Assembly: GCA_041581055.1 (NCBI GenBank)
Contig: JBFGCT010000003.1
Span: 1-57,584 of the forward strand
DNA from: JBFGCT01 sp041581055
Lineage (GTDB): Bacteria > Actinomycetota > Acidimicrobiia > Acidimicrobiales > Ilumatobacteraceae
DNA length: 57,584 bases
Direction: 5' to 3'
Shown: positions 22,979 through 30,915 of the stretch, in pieces
Numbering within the stretch: position 1 is the first letter of the stretch
Layout: each line of letters starts with the position of its first letter
The notes under the pieces: model-generated
The model's database searches: none
What the model saw: the letters and a program-made list of their open reading frames with translations, nothing else
What the model was told of the DNA's origin: nothing
Translations under genes and position numbers: made by a program

Positions 22979-24050
22979 CCAGGGGCTCGAAGCGGGCCGC
23001 GCCGTCGATCAGGCCGAGCAGGCGCAACATGTCGGCGACCATCGGCTCCTTCGCCCGGCGCTGCGCCTCGTGATGCGGTGACCCCGGGCGGCCGCGCACG
23101 CCGAGCGCGGGGCTGATGTTGCACTCGAGCAGCCACGGGTTCAGCTCGTCGTCGACCATCAGGTCGAAGCCGAGCAACTCGAACGAGCGATCGAGCCGGG
23201 GCGACCACTCCCGGCTCAGCCCGAGCACCGGAGCGCGCAGCGCGCGCAACGTGTCGGCGAGGATGACGCCGATGCGGTCGAACAGCGGCCGCGCATCGAT
23301 CCCGAAGCCGGCCAGCCACCCGCGGTACGCGTCGTGGTCCATGCCGCGCACCGGATCCTCGACGTCGGTGTTCGTCTTCTGGATCGGGGGGTTGGTGAGG
23401 TGCACGACCGCGTCGCGCAGCGCGTCCGGACTCAGGCTGAACGGCCGGGAGGTGAACTTGACCGGGCCGTTCGGATGGATGTACGCGGTCAGCGGGTCGA
23501 GCGACGTCACCACCACGTAGCTGCGCAGCACATGCTTGTACGGATGCCCGGGAAGGAGGAGCGGATTGGCGATGTAGCGCTGGACCAGCCACTCCTCCCC
23601 GCGCGGGATCGGCGCGTCGTCGGTGATGATCGCCATCCCCTCCCCCGCCATCCATCGCTTCTGCTTCCTCAACCACAGGGCTTGGGGGTCGTCGCGCATC
23701 GCCGCGCGCAGCTCGTCGTACCCGTGCGGCATCGAGAACGTCCTCGGGTGGAACGTGTGGCCGGCCGCCGCGAGGTAGTGGGCCATCTCGTCCTTGTAGA
23801 ACAGCGGCGCGATCCCCGGGAAGTGGTTGACGAGCTGCCCGTCCCGCAGCCGGTCGAACACCGCCAGGTCGTGGACCGCCGCCGACCAGAACAGCTGCCA
23901 GTCGTCGCCCGGCGTCGGGGTCCAGCCGGCGGCCTCCAGGTGCGACCGCAGGAACTCGGTCTCGGACTCGGCGATCCGCGGGTCGACCCGGTAGCGCCGG
24001 CCGTCCCCGCCTCCGGACGGACCGGGACGGGGTCGGTGCGCATCCGCCAT
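22908..24050 (-). CDS. Tubulin-tyrosine-ligase-like (TTL) ATP-grasp protein
   Basis: The 380-residue protein follows the TTL family from end to end: NHFPGIAPLFYKDEM, the ATP-binding lysine region LRKQKRWMAGEGMAI, WLVQRYIANPLLL, LRSYVVVTSLDPLTAYI, VKFTSRPF, HLTNPPIQK, and the metal-binding end GFDLMVDD...PWLLECNISPALG with the expected Glu and Asn. TTL enzymes ligate an amino acid to a protein C-terminus or to Glu side chains. Bacteria have no tubulin target here. The nearest candidate substrates are the three small proteins, one of which carries repeated DEELQ. The gene is convergent with protein C, overlapping by 71 bases. Amino-acid ligation to these peptides is inference. Confidence 0.85.
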   Translation of the reverse strand: MADAHRPRPGPSGGGDGRRYRVDPRIAESETEFLRSHLEAAGWTPTPGDDWQLFWSAAVHDLAVFDRLRDGQLVNHFPGIAPLFYKDEMAHYLAAAGHTFHPRTFSMPHGYDELRAAMRDDPQALWLRKQKRWMAGEGMAIITDDAPIPRGEEWLVQRYIANPLLLPGHPYKHVLRSYVVVTSLDPLTAYIHPNGPVKFTSRPFSLSPDALRDAVVHLTNPPIQKTNTDVEDPVRGMDHDAYRGWLAGFGIDARPLFDRIGVILADTLRALRAPVLGLSREWSPRLDRSFELLGFDLMVDDELNPWLLECNISPALGVRGRPGSPHHEAQRRAKEPMVADMLRLLGLIDGAARFEPLVRAEAVSSGLSDRTGRYSRDSAG

Positions 24051-24066
24051 CGCGCCATGATCTCAC

Positions 24067-24098
24067 GCGGGTCGGCGGGTCGGCGGGTCGGCGGGTCC
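24067..24098. repeat. Four tandem 8-bp units
   Basis: GCGGGTCG is repeated three times, followed by GCGGGTCC, in the gap between the divergent TTL-like and sulfatase genes. Short GGGTCG-type runs also occur near 48.25 kb and in the minisatellite at 50.3 kb. They look like simple slippage-prone sequence. Confidence 0.75.
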
Positions 24099-24138
24099 GC
24101 GCTGCGGGCGCCAGCCCCGCGACGACCACCGGAGAACG

Positions 24139-24144
24139 TAGGCT
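24139..24144 (+). promoter_or_regulatory. -10 element of the sulfatase gene (leaderless)
   Basis: TAGGCT is followed by exactly six bases (CGCCGG) and then the ATG. This spacing puts the first transcribed base on the start codon. No Shine-Dalgarno is present. Confidence 0.5.
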
Positions 24145-24150
24145 CGCCGG

Positions 24151-25731
24151 ATGCGGTCGACGGTTCGCGCGGGGGGCCTCGCTCCGGTCGGGATCGGCGT
24201 GCTGGTGCTCGTCGGCGCGCTCGTCGCGTCCTGCGGCGAACCGGGCGCGGCGACGCCGACGACCGCGGCCCAGCCTGCGGCGCCGGAGTGTGTCGTGTCA
24301 GGCCTCGACCGCGGCGCGGGAGACGACGGATGCGTCAGCCCGCCGAACGTCATCCTCTTCCTCACCGACGATCAGACAATCGAGTCGATGCGCGTGCTCG
24401 AACGGGTGCGGGAGCTGATCGGCGACCAGGGCATGACGTTCGAGAACTCGTACGTCGAGTACCCGACCTGTTGCCCCTCCCGGGCGACCTATCTCACCGG
24501 CCAGCACGCGATCAACCACGGCGTCCTCTGGAACGCCCCGCCGACCGGTGGGTTCCAGAACTTCCGCGACCAGGAGACGGCGCTGCCCGCGGCCCTCGAG
24601 CAGGGCGGCTACCACCCGATCCACATCGGCAAGTACCTCAACGGGTACGGGTTCTTCCGCGCCGACCGTTTCACCCCGCCGGGCTGGCGCGACTTCCAGG
24701 GCCTGGTGGCGCCCGCCGACACGCTCTACTTCAACTACAGCGTCTTCGACAACGGCGACATCGTGACCTACGGCGCCCGCATCGAGGAGTACCAGACCGA
24801 CGTGTTGACGGCGCGGGCGCTCGACAGCCTCGAGGCCGCGGAGGCGACCGGCCGCCCGTTCTACCTCCAGCTCGCCTACCTGGCGCCTCACGCCGCCGCC
24901 GGCTTCCCGCTCGACGGCTTCACGCCCGACGTCTTCTCCGACGACCACGACCTCACGTCCTGGCCCGTGCCGGTGCCGGCCCCGCGCCACGACGGCCTGT
25001 TCAAGGACGAGCGACTTCCCGCGAACCCGGCGTACAACGAGGACGACGTGACCGACAAGCCCGAGCACATGCGGCGCAAGCCGATGGACGCCGAGCGCCA
25101 AGCGTGGGTGTTGGAGAACTACCGCACCGAACTGGAGACGCTGCTGGCTGTCGACGAATCCGTCGACCGGATCGTCGGGTGGCTGAACGAACGGGGCCTG
25201 CTGAACGAGACCTACCTGATCTTCACCTCCGACAACGGCTTCTTCCACGGTGAGCACCGGTTCCCGTTCAGCAAGTTCATGCCCTACGACGAGGCGGCGA
25301 AGGTGCCGTTGCTCGTGCGCGGCCCCGGCATCGAGCCGGGCAGCACGCAGCGGACGCTCGTGTCGAACATCGACATCGTCCCCACCGTCCTTCAGCTGGC
25401 GGGCGCCGACGCCCTGCGCGAGCCGGACGGTCGGAGCCTCGTCCCGCTGCTGGCCGACCCCGCGGAGCGGTGGGACCGCGTGCTGCTGATCGAGGGCGCC
25501 GGGCCGCCGACGATCGGGCGACGGCCGTACCAGGCGGTGCGCTCGGAGAGATGGATGTACACCGAGTACGACAACGGCGGGCGCGAGCTCTACGACATGC
25601 TCGACGATCCCCACCAGCTCGACAATCTCGCCGACGACCCCACGCTCGACGACGTCCGCGCGTCACACCGGCGGGCGTTGGACGAGCTCCGAAGCTGCGC
25701 CGGATCGGCGTGCCACGACATCACGCTCTGA
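24151..25731 (+). CDS. Sulfatase lipoprotein (formylglycine type)
   Basis: This 526-residue type I sulfatase should hydrolyse a sulfate ester outside the cell. The N-terminus is a lipoprotein signal with lipobox LVASC. The active-site motif CCPSR at residues 107-111 fits C-x-P-S-R, so Cys107 would be converted to formylglycine. Metal-binding segments include VILFLTDDQ at the start of the domain and FTSDNGFFHGEH near the end. HIGKYLNGYG and YDEAAKVPLLVRGPGI match the arylsulfatase/GlcNAc-6-sulfatase class. The modifying FGE enzyme is not in this window. With the sulfotransferase two genes away, it suggests sulfated surface or environmental glycans. Confidence 0.92.
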   Translation: MRSTVRAGGLAPVGIGVLVLVGALVASCGEPGAATPTTAAQPAAPECVVSGLDRGAGDDGCVSPPNVILFLTDDQTIESMRVLERVRELIGDQGMTFENSYVEYPTCCPSRATYLTGQHAINHGVLWNAPPTGGFQNFRDQETALPAALEQGGYHPIHIGKYLNGYGFFRADRFTPPGWRDFQGLVAPADTLYFNYSVFDNGDIVTYGARIEEYQTDVLTARALDSLEAAEATGRPFYLQLAYLAPHAAAGFPLDGFTPDVFSDDHDLTSWPVPVPAPRHDGLFKDERLPANPAYNEDDVTDKPEHMRRKPMDAERQAWVLENYRTELETLLAVDESVDRIVGWLNERGLLNETYLIFTSDNGFFHGEHRFPFSKFMPYDEAAKVPLLVRGPGIEPGSTQRTLVSNIDIVPTVLQLAGADALREPDGRSLVPLLADPAERWDRVLLIEGAGPPTIGRRPYQAVRSERWMYTEYDNGGRELYDMLDDPHQLDNLADDPTLDDVRASHRRALDELRSCAGSACHDITL

Positions 25732-25743
25732 CGCGCCGGCGCG
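25732..25743. terminator. Perfect 12-bp palindrome between convergent genes
   Basis: CGCGCCGGCGCG starts right after the sulfatase stop codon and before the stop of the convergent methyltransferase. It may add to termination, but the stem would be short. Confidence 0.3.
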
Positions 25744-25755
25744 CCCGGCCGGCAC

Positions 25756-26487
25756 TCAGGCGCTCTCGGCCCGGCGGATGAGGAGCGCGCAGTTCCACAC
25801 GGCGACCTCGCGCACCCGCTTCAGGCGCATCAGCCACCGCTGCGACGGGTAGTACCGGGGCACGGCGTCGATCAGCGCCAAACCGGGTTGGGCCTCGACC
25901 GCGTCGAGCATCGCCGCCACCGTCGTCGGCCAGACGCCGTCGAAGGGCAGGTTCTTGCCCGTCGGCTCGCCGAAGACCCGCCGGTAGGCCCGCAGGCCGC
26001 GCTCGGGCCCGAGATAGTGCAGCGGGGCGATCGCGTGCCCGCCGAACGGCGTCCACCACGGGGTCCAGCTCACCCAGGCCCATCCGCCGGGGCGCAGGAT
26101 CCGCTCGATCTCGCCGAACACGAGCGCGGGCGTCGGCGTGTGTTCGAGGATGTTGGAGCAGATCACGCCGTCGAACGACGCGTCGCGAACCGCCAACCGG
26201 GTGGCGTCGCCCTGGAAGGCCCGCGGGGGGCGGCCCGCCAGCAGATCGCTCATCGAGAGGTCGATCGACACGACGTCGTGACCCCGGCGGTCGAGTTCGC
26301 TGCCGAGGTGCCCGGTCCCGCAGCCCAGATCGAGGACGCGGTGACCGTCGAGCGGGAACGGGAGCCCCTCGATCGCCCGATGGGCCAACCCGGCCATGAA
26401 CGGCTCGGGATCACGGCGGACCCGGAAGAACCCGCGGGCCAGCGCGACCGTTCCCGTCAACGGCTCGACGGTCGGGCGCTCGGTCAT
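25756..26487 (-). CDS. Class I SAM-dependent methyltransferase
   Basis: The 243-residue protein has the SAM motifs VLDLGCGTGHLG, an acidic loop VVSIDLS, GDATRLAVRDASFDGVICSNILEH and ILRPGGWAWVSWTPW. The pattern fits Methyltransf_11/UbiE-like enzymes that often methylate sugars or lipid-linked intermediates. It is the second gene of a pair with the sulfotransferase (ATGA overlap), so the two may decorate the same surface molecule. The acceptor cannot be identified. Confidence 0.85.
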   Translation of the reverse strand: MTERPTVEPLTGTVALARGFFRVRRDPEPFMAGLAHRAIEGLPFPLDGHRVLDLGCGTGHLGSELDRRGHDVVSIDLSMSDLLAGRPPRAFQGDATRLAVRDASFDGVICSNILEHTPTPALVFGEIERILRPGGWAWVSWTPWWTPFGGHAIAPLHYLGPERGLRAYRRVFGEPTGKNLPFDGVWPTTVAAMLDAVEAQPGLALIDAVPRYYPSQRWLMRLKRVREVAVWNCALLIRRAESA

Positions 26488-27488
26488 CGCCCGCGTCCCA
26501 AGGATTGCTGGGACGGGCGGCCGTGGGGTTCGCCGACGTGCCGTGACCGGCTGCGCAGCGGATAGCCGTACCGGTACGCGAGCGGCCCGTTGAGCGCGGT
26601 CAGCGCGGCGCGGCGCGGCGCGTCGAGCTGTTCGACCCAGGCGTCGTCGGCGCGCAGCGTGGTCCGGCCGCGATCGAAGCGGTTCGGGTTGCCCCACGCG
26701 CTGTGCAGCTCGCGCCGCTCGAATGAGCGCTGCTGGTCGAGGACCGACCCGACGTCGAAGTCGACGCCGACGAACCGGCCGATCGCGGCGAGCGCGTCGT
26801 GCGGTCGGGCGACGAAGTCCTCGTAGCGCAGGAAGGCGTAGTTGTCGCTCGTCCTCCAGAGCATCTCGGCGGCGGCGTTCGACACGCCGTAATAGGCCGA
26901 CGTCTTGAGGATCCCCCGTCGCTCCATCCGCGCGTCGCCGTCGAGCCCGGCCTCGCGGCGCGGGCGCCGCCATGACATCCCGACCGCACGGGGATCGCGG
27001 ACGAGGTGCAGGAAGTAGACGTCGAGTTCGGTGGCCTCGCGGAGGATGTAGGAGTAGTGCGGCTCCTTGGACGAGTCGACGATCAGCCGGGCGCCGGTCG
27101 ACCGGCCGATCGCCCGGTAGAGCCGTTCGACGACCGCGGGGAACTCCTCCAACCGCGCCAGCCCGTTGCGCCGGGCGGCGGGGAACGGCATCAGCGGAAG
27201 GTGCAGCGACCAGAACCGTCGCCGGAGGTCGACCATCCGTTCGGCTACGACGCCCTCGTCGCCGAACGCGGCGTCGAGGATCGCCGACCAGACCGGACAC
27301 TCGGTCAGCCGTTCGCCGCAGCTGCATCGGCCGGCCCCGCCGAGTCCGAACCGCCAGAAGAACGCCAGCTCGCCGCCGGAGAACACGCCGGGGAAGGCGC
27401 CGAGCAACGCGTCGAGCACCGTGCTCCCCGTGCGCCCGGTCCCACCGATGAAGAGCACGCGCGGGGCGGTCTCGTCCGGTTCGGTCAC
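26484..27488 (-). CDS. PAPS-dependent sulfotransferase family protein
   Basis: The 334-residue protein has the 5'-phosphosulfate loop IGGTGRTGSTVLDALLG at residues about 14-30 and the 3'-phosphate motif HLVRDPRAVGMSW, followed by the typical YEDFVARP. It contains a Cys cluster (GRCSCGERLTECPVW) seen in some bacterial relatives. It would transfer sulfate from PAPS to a carbohydrate or lipid. It is coupled to the methyltransferase by a 4-base overlap and is near the sulfatase. The acceptor is unknown. Confidence 0.87.
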   Translation of the reverse strand: MTEPDETAPRVLFIGGTGRTGSTVLDALLGAFPGVFSGGELAFFWRFGLGGAGRCSCGERLTECPVWSAILDAAFGDEGVVAERMVDLRRRFWSLHLPLMPFPAARRNGLARLEEFPAVVERLYRAIGRSTGARLIVDSSKEPHYSYILREATELDVYFLHLVRDPRAVGMSWRRPRREAGLDGDARMERRGILKTSAYYGVSNAAAEMLWRTSDNYAFLRYEDFVARPHDALAAIGRFVGVDFDVGSVLDQQRSFERRELHSAWGNPNRFDRGRTTLRADDAWVEQLDAPRRAALTALNGPLAYRYGYPLRSRSRHVGEPHGRPSQQSLGRGR

Positions 27489-27541
27489 GCGGCGACCGAG
27501 CGCATCGCTCGGCGCCGGCCCGGGTGGAGGTCGACTCGGGA

Positions 27542-28033
27542 TCAGTCGATCAGCACGGCTTCACGCCGGCGGTTGGTCGCCACCAGGCCGGAGCCGACCG
27601 CGAAGGCGAGGAACGCGACGCCGAGCATCAGCGCGACGTTGCTGCTGCCTGTGGTCGGGAGCGGGCCGTTGAAGACCACGATCTCGACGAATTCGACACG
27701 CGCCGCGCCGTTGGCGCCGTTGCCGCGGAGCTCGATCTTGTGGACGCCGAGCGCGGCGTCGGCGGGAATGGTGACGTCGCCTCCGGCGATCGCACCGGCG
27801 GCGTCGGCGGTCTCCTCGCCCAGCTTCACCGGGTCGGAGAGGAAGAAGATCTCCACGATGCCGTCGGGCGCCCAACCGTTGAGCTGCTCGGATGAGAAGA
27901 TGTCCGCGAGGGTGACGGTCGAACCGGGGTCGAACACGAAGTCGTTCAGGTCGTAGCCGGTTGCCGAGGCGGCCGACGACGAACCGAGAACAGCCAGACT
28001 GAGCGCCATGGCGATGAGTGCTTTACGTGCCAC
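27542..28033 (-). CDS. Secreted LPXTG-anchored surface protein
   Basis: This 163-residue protein has a signal peptide (LIAMALSLAVLGSSSAASA), a central beta-rich domain with acidic surface, and a C-terminal sorting signal: LPTTG, a hydrophobic helix (NVALMLGVAFLAFAVGSGLVA) and the positive tail NRRREA. It should be attached to peptidoglycan by a sortase, which is not in this window. The GTG start has GGGGTGG upstream. It lies 34 bases downstream of the large membrane protein on the same strand. The binding partner or function is unknown. Confidence 0.85.
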   Translation of the reverse strand: MARKALIAMALSLAVLGSSSAASATGYDLNDFVFDPGSTVTLADIFSSEQLNGWAPDGIVEIFFLSDPVKLGEETADAAGAIAGGDVTIPADAALGVHKIELRGNGANGAARVEFVEIVVFNGPLPTTGSSNVALMLGVAFLAFAVGSGLVATNRRREAVLID

Positions 28034-28067
28034 TGTTCCACCCCTACGGTTAGTAAACTGACGCACC

Positions 28068-29984
28068 TTAACGTGGCCGAAGCCTCGATGCAAGACTTCG
28101 CACACGTTCCCGATTCTCGGCCGGGAGCAGCAGCGCGGCGACGACCGCGGCGGCGGTGAGGGCGTGGCCGACGAGCACGATCAACGCGGGCCAGTACCAG
28201 ACCGGGCCCGAGTCGGCCGGCAGCTCGATCGCCCCGAGTGGCGAGCGCGACGTGCCGTCGAAACCGCGCACCCACCCCGGGGCGTAGGGGGCGTACCAGA
28301 CCGTGGCCGCGTCGCCGACCCTGACGACGGGCGGGATCAGCTGGTCGACGGGTACCGCGACGCCCGCGCCGTCGACGGCACGACCGGCCCACGCGCGCAC
28401 CTCGTAGAGCACGATCGACTCGTCGTCGACCACCACCTGCAATCCGGTGTCGAGGCGGAGGCGGCCGTACCGGTCGTCGTCGACGCCGGTGACCACGACG
28501 AGCCAGCGCACCCCGAGGTCCGCCAGCCGGTCGGCGATCGGTCGCCCCGCGTCGAGGGCCGCCAGCGCGCCGTCGACGGCCCGCTCCCGGGGGTCGAGCG
28601 CGGCGTCTCGGTCGGAGGCCAGCTCGAGATCCGAGGAGTTCAAGACGTCGCCGCGCAGGTACAGCGGAATCGGGTGATGGGTCCGCCGACCGTCCGCGAC
28701 ATCGAGATCGAAATACAGCGTCCACGGCAGCGCCACCACCGTCCCCGGCGCCGTCTCCACGCGCTCGCGGACCACGCCCCAGGATTCCGGCACGTCGACG
28801 CTGTCGAAGCGGCCGTCGAGACCCCACAGCGCCGGATTGACCGTGACGACGGCGATCATCGCGCAACCGAACGCGGCGAGCACGCCGGAGCGCGCGTCGT
28901 GGCGCTGTATCCGGCCGATGCCGTGCGCCATCGCCGGCGCCAGCCAGACCAGGAACAGCACCAGCGCCCGCTGCGACTCGCGGAACGCGGCGAACGGCAA
29001 CGACGTGCTGAGCCGGTCGAAGACGGCGCCGAGCAACGGGAGCGAGCCGATCGCGGCGAGGACGAGGCCGACGCCGGCCAGGGCGGCCGCCCGTCGCCCC
29101 CACGGCCGGGGCAACGCCGACGCGCCGGCGACGGCGACCGCGAGGACGAGCAGCGCGGCGATCGGCGTGACCGGCGTGTTCAGCGCGAGTTGGTTGGTCC
29201 GTTGCCAGAACCCGTACCCCAGGAGCAGGCGCCCGTAGTCGCCCGCGCTCGCCAGCCTCGTCGCGAACAGGTCGCCGCCGGCGACGTCCGGGGTCGACAG
29301 CCCGACGATCAGGCCCGGCACGAGCCACGGGAGCTGGCCGAGCGCCCATACGCCGGCGACCCACCCGGCGCGCCGCCCGCGCCCGGCGACGACGCCGACG
29401 GCGATGACGACGAGTCCGAGGGTTCCCCCGAAGTACCCGGCGAGCCCGAGCGCCGCCGACGCGAGAAACGTCCGGCGCAGGTCCGCCTCCGGCCGGAGCA
29501 GCGTCGGCAGCACCCACGGCAGCGCGGCCGCCGCCAACACCAGGCCGAGGTGGCCGACGGCGATCCGCGTCAGCAACCACGGGCTGAGCGCGTACAGCAC
29601 CCCGGCCGCCGCCCGCGCCGTCCAGGGGGCCGGCCGGCTGAGTCGCTCGACACCGACGAACGCCGCCGCCACGCAGGCGATGACGAAGGCGGTGACCAGC
29701 GTCGTGCCGTCGAGGACCGTCGACGCGATCGCGAGCGCGGCGACCGCCGGCGCCTGGCGTGGCAGCTCGGGCCCGAGACCCCAGAACCCCGCGCTCAGCC
29801 CGATGCGGTCGAAGACGACGAGGTCGAGGTTCAGCAGCGCCTCGCCGGTCCAGGACGGGCCGACGACCAGGAGGCCGACCGCTGTCCCGGCGGCCCACCA
29901 ACGGAGTGCTCCACGGCTCGACGGCCCGAGGCGCCCGAGCGACCTGTCGGGCGCGGCCACGGCGTCCTCCGAGCCGATGGTCAT
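28068..29984 (-). CDS. Polytopic membrane protein, GT-C/YfhO-like
   Basis: The 638-residue protein has about 11-12 hydrophobic helices in the first 400 residues and a long C-terminal extracytoplasmic domain ending in one more helix. The layout (LNLDLVVFDRIG near the start, YALSPWLLTRIAVGHLG, and a late VRGFDGTSRSPLG before the last helix) is like polyprenyl-phosphate-sugar-dependent GT-C glycosyltransferases and the YfhO group. It resembles a smaller version of the AftD-like protein at 32-36 kb. The ATG at 29984 begins after a divergent gap of 71 bases. The role in surface polymer glycosylation is inference. Confidence 0.72.
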   Translation of the reverse strand: MTIGSEDAVAAPDRSLGRLGPSSRGALRWWAAGTAVGLLVVGPSWTGEALLNLDLVVFDRIGLSAGFWGLGPELPRQAPAVAALAIASTVLDGTTLVTAFVIACVAAAFVGVERLSRPAPWTARAAAGVLYALSPWLLTRIAVGHLGLVLAAAALPWVLPTLLRPEADLRRTFLASAALGLAGYFGGTLGLVVIAVGVVAGRGRRAGWVAGVWALGQLPWLVPGLIVGLSTPDVAGGDLFATRLASAGDYGRLLLGYGFWQRTNQLALNTPVTPIAALLVLAVAVAGASALPRPWGRRAAALAGVGLVLAAIGSLPLLGAVFDRLSTSLPFAAFRESQRALVLFLVWLAPAMAHGIGRIQRHDARSGVLAAFGCAMIAVVTVNPALWGLDGRFDSVDVPESWGVVRERVETAPGTVVALPWTLYFDLDVADGRRTHHPIPLYLRGDVLNSSDLELASDRDAALDPRERAVDGALAALDAGRPIADRLADLGVRWLVVVTGVDDDRYGRLRLDTGLQVVVDDESIVLYEVRAWAGRAVDGAGVAVPVDQLIPPVVRVGDAATVWYAPYAPGWVRGFDGTSRSPLGAIELPADSGPVWYWPALIVLVGHALTAAAVVAALLLPAENRERVRSLASRLRPR

Positions 29985-30039
29985 GACGCGGCAGTGTATG
30001 TTCTTGGTGATTCCGCGCCCGACGCGGCCGCGCGGTGTG

Positions 30040-30047
30040 AAGGAGGG
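30040..30047 (+). promoter_or_regulatory. Strong ribosome-binding site deciding a TTG start
   Basis: AAGGAGGG lies 8 bases upstream of TTG at 30056. No ATG or GTG nearby gives a complete GT2 N-terminus, so this site fixes a rare TTG start. Confidence 0.65.
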
Positions 30048-30055
30048 AACGGGAG

Positions 30056-30910
30056 TTGGTATCGCGCGGGAGCGTCGGCCTCGTGGTCCCCACTCGTCAC
30101 GAGCAGGACAACGTGGCCGAGCTGATCGACCAGATCGCCAAGGCCCTCGATCCGTACGACCTCGACTGGAACGTGCTGTTCGTCGACGACTCCGACGACG
30201 AAACGCCGGACGTGATCCGCCGGCTGGCAGCCGAGGACCCAGAGGGGCGGATCGGCCTGATCCACAGGTCGCCCGCCGAGCGGGAGAGCGCGATGGCCGG
30301 GGCGATCGCGCTCGGGATCGAGCGGACGCGGGCCGACGTCGTCGCCGTGCTCGACGCCGACCTCCAGCATCCCCCCGGCGTCCTGCCGTGGATGGTGGCG
30401 CCACTGCTCACCGGGCGGGCCGACATCTGCATCCCGAGCCGGTTCCTCTACGGCGGTTCGGCGCGCGGTCTCGAGCGGCGCTGGCGGCGCATCGCGTCGC
30501 GCGGCTCGGGCGTCGTCCTCCAGGCCGTCTTCCCCGAGGCGCGGCAGATCACCGATCCCGGCGGCGGCCTGTTCGCCCTCCGGCGCGAGGTCGTCGCCGG
30601 GGCGGCGCTGCGGCCGATCGGCTTCAAGCCGCTCGCCGAAGTCGTCGTCCGCGGCCGCTGGAGCACGTTCTGCGAGTTCCCGTACGTGTTCGAGCAGCGC
30701 GCCGACGGCACGTCCCCGGCCCGGCTGCGGTACGGCCTGACGCTCGGCCGCCATGTGTGGCGGCTCTGGTTCGACACACGGGTGGCGGAGCGGCGGCCCC
30801 GTGTCGCCCGCCGTCGGGTGGCGCCGGTCGACCCGACCGTGATCGCCCGCGACGCGTCGCTGCGCCCCGACGTGCCGAGCCATCGCCCGATCGACAGCGC
30901 GCCGAGGTAA
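30056..30910 (+). CDS. GT2-family glycosyltransferase (polyprenyl-phosphate sugar synthase-like)
   Basis: The 284-residue protein has a GT-A fold: LVVPTRHEQDNVAELI, the first Asp pair LFVDDSDDETPDVI, DVVAVLDADLQHPPG (the DxD-type metal site) and the acceptor region ITDPGGGLFALRREV. This is the dolichol/polyprenyl-phosphate mannose synthase pattern. No C-terminal membrane helices are present. It starts the operon GT2-GT4-AftD-like-flippase, where it would make the lipid-linked sugar donor used by the large GT-C-like enzyme. It begins with TTG behind a near-perfect Shine-Dalgarno. Confidence 0.87.
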   Translation: MVSRGSVGLVVPTRHEQDNVAELIDQIAKALDPYDLDWNVLFVDDSDDETPDVIRRLAAEDPEGRIGLIHRSPAERESAMAGAIALGIERTRADVVAVLDADLQHPPGVLPWMVAPLLTGRADICIPSRFLYGGSARGLERRWRRIASRGSGVVLQAVFPEARQITDPGGGLFALRREVVAGAALRPIGFKPLAEVVVRGRWSTFCEFPYVFEQRADGTSPARLRYGLTLGRHVWRLWFDTRVAERRPRVARRRVAPVDPTVIARDASLRPDVPSHRPIDSAPR

Positions 30911-30915
30911 GCCCG

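Noticed and set aside
30056..30910. MftF-type glycosyltransferase of the mycofactocin pathway
   Set aside because: The sequence fits the polyprenyl-phosphate sugar synthase class and is coupled to surface-polymer genes 14 kb from mftC.
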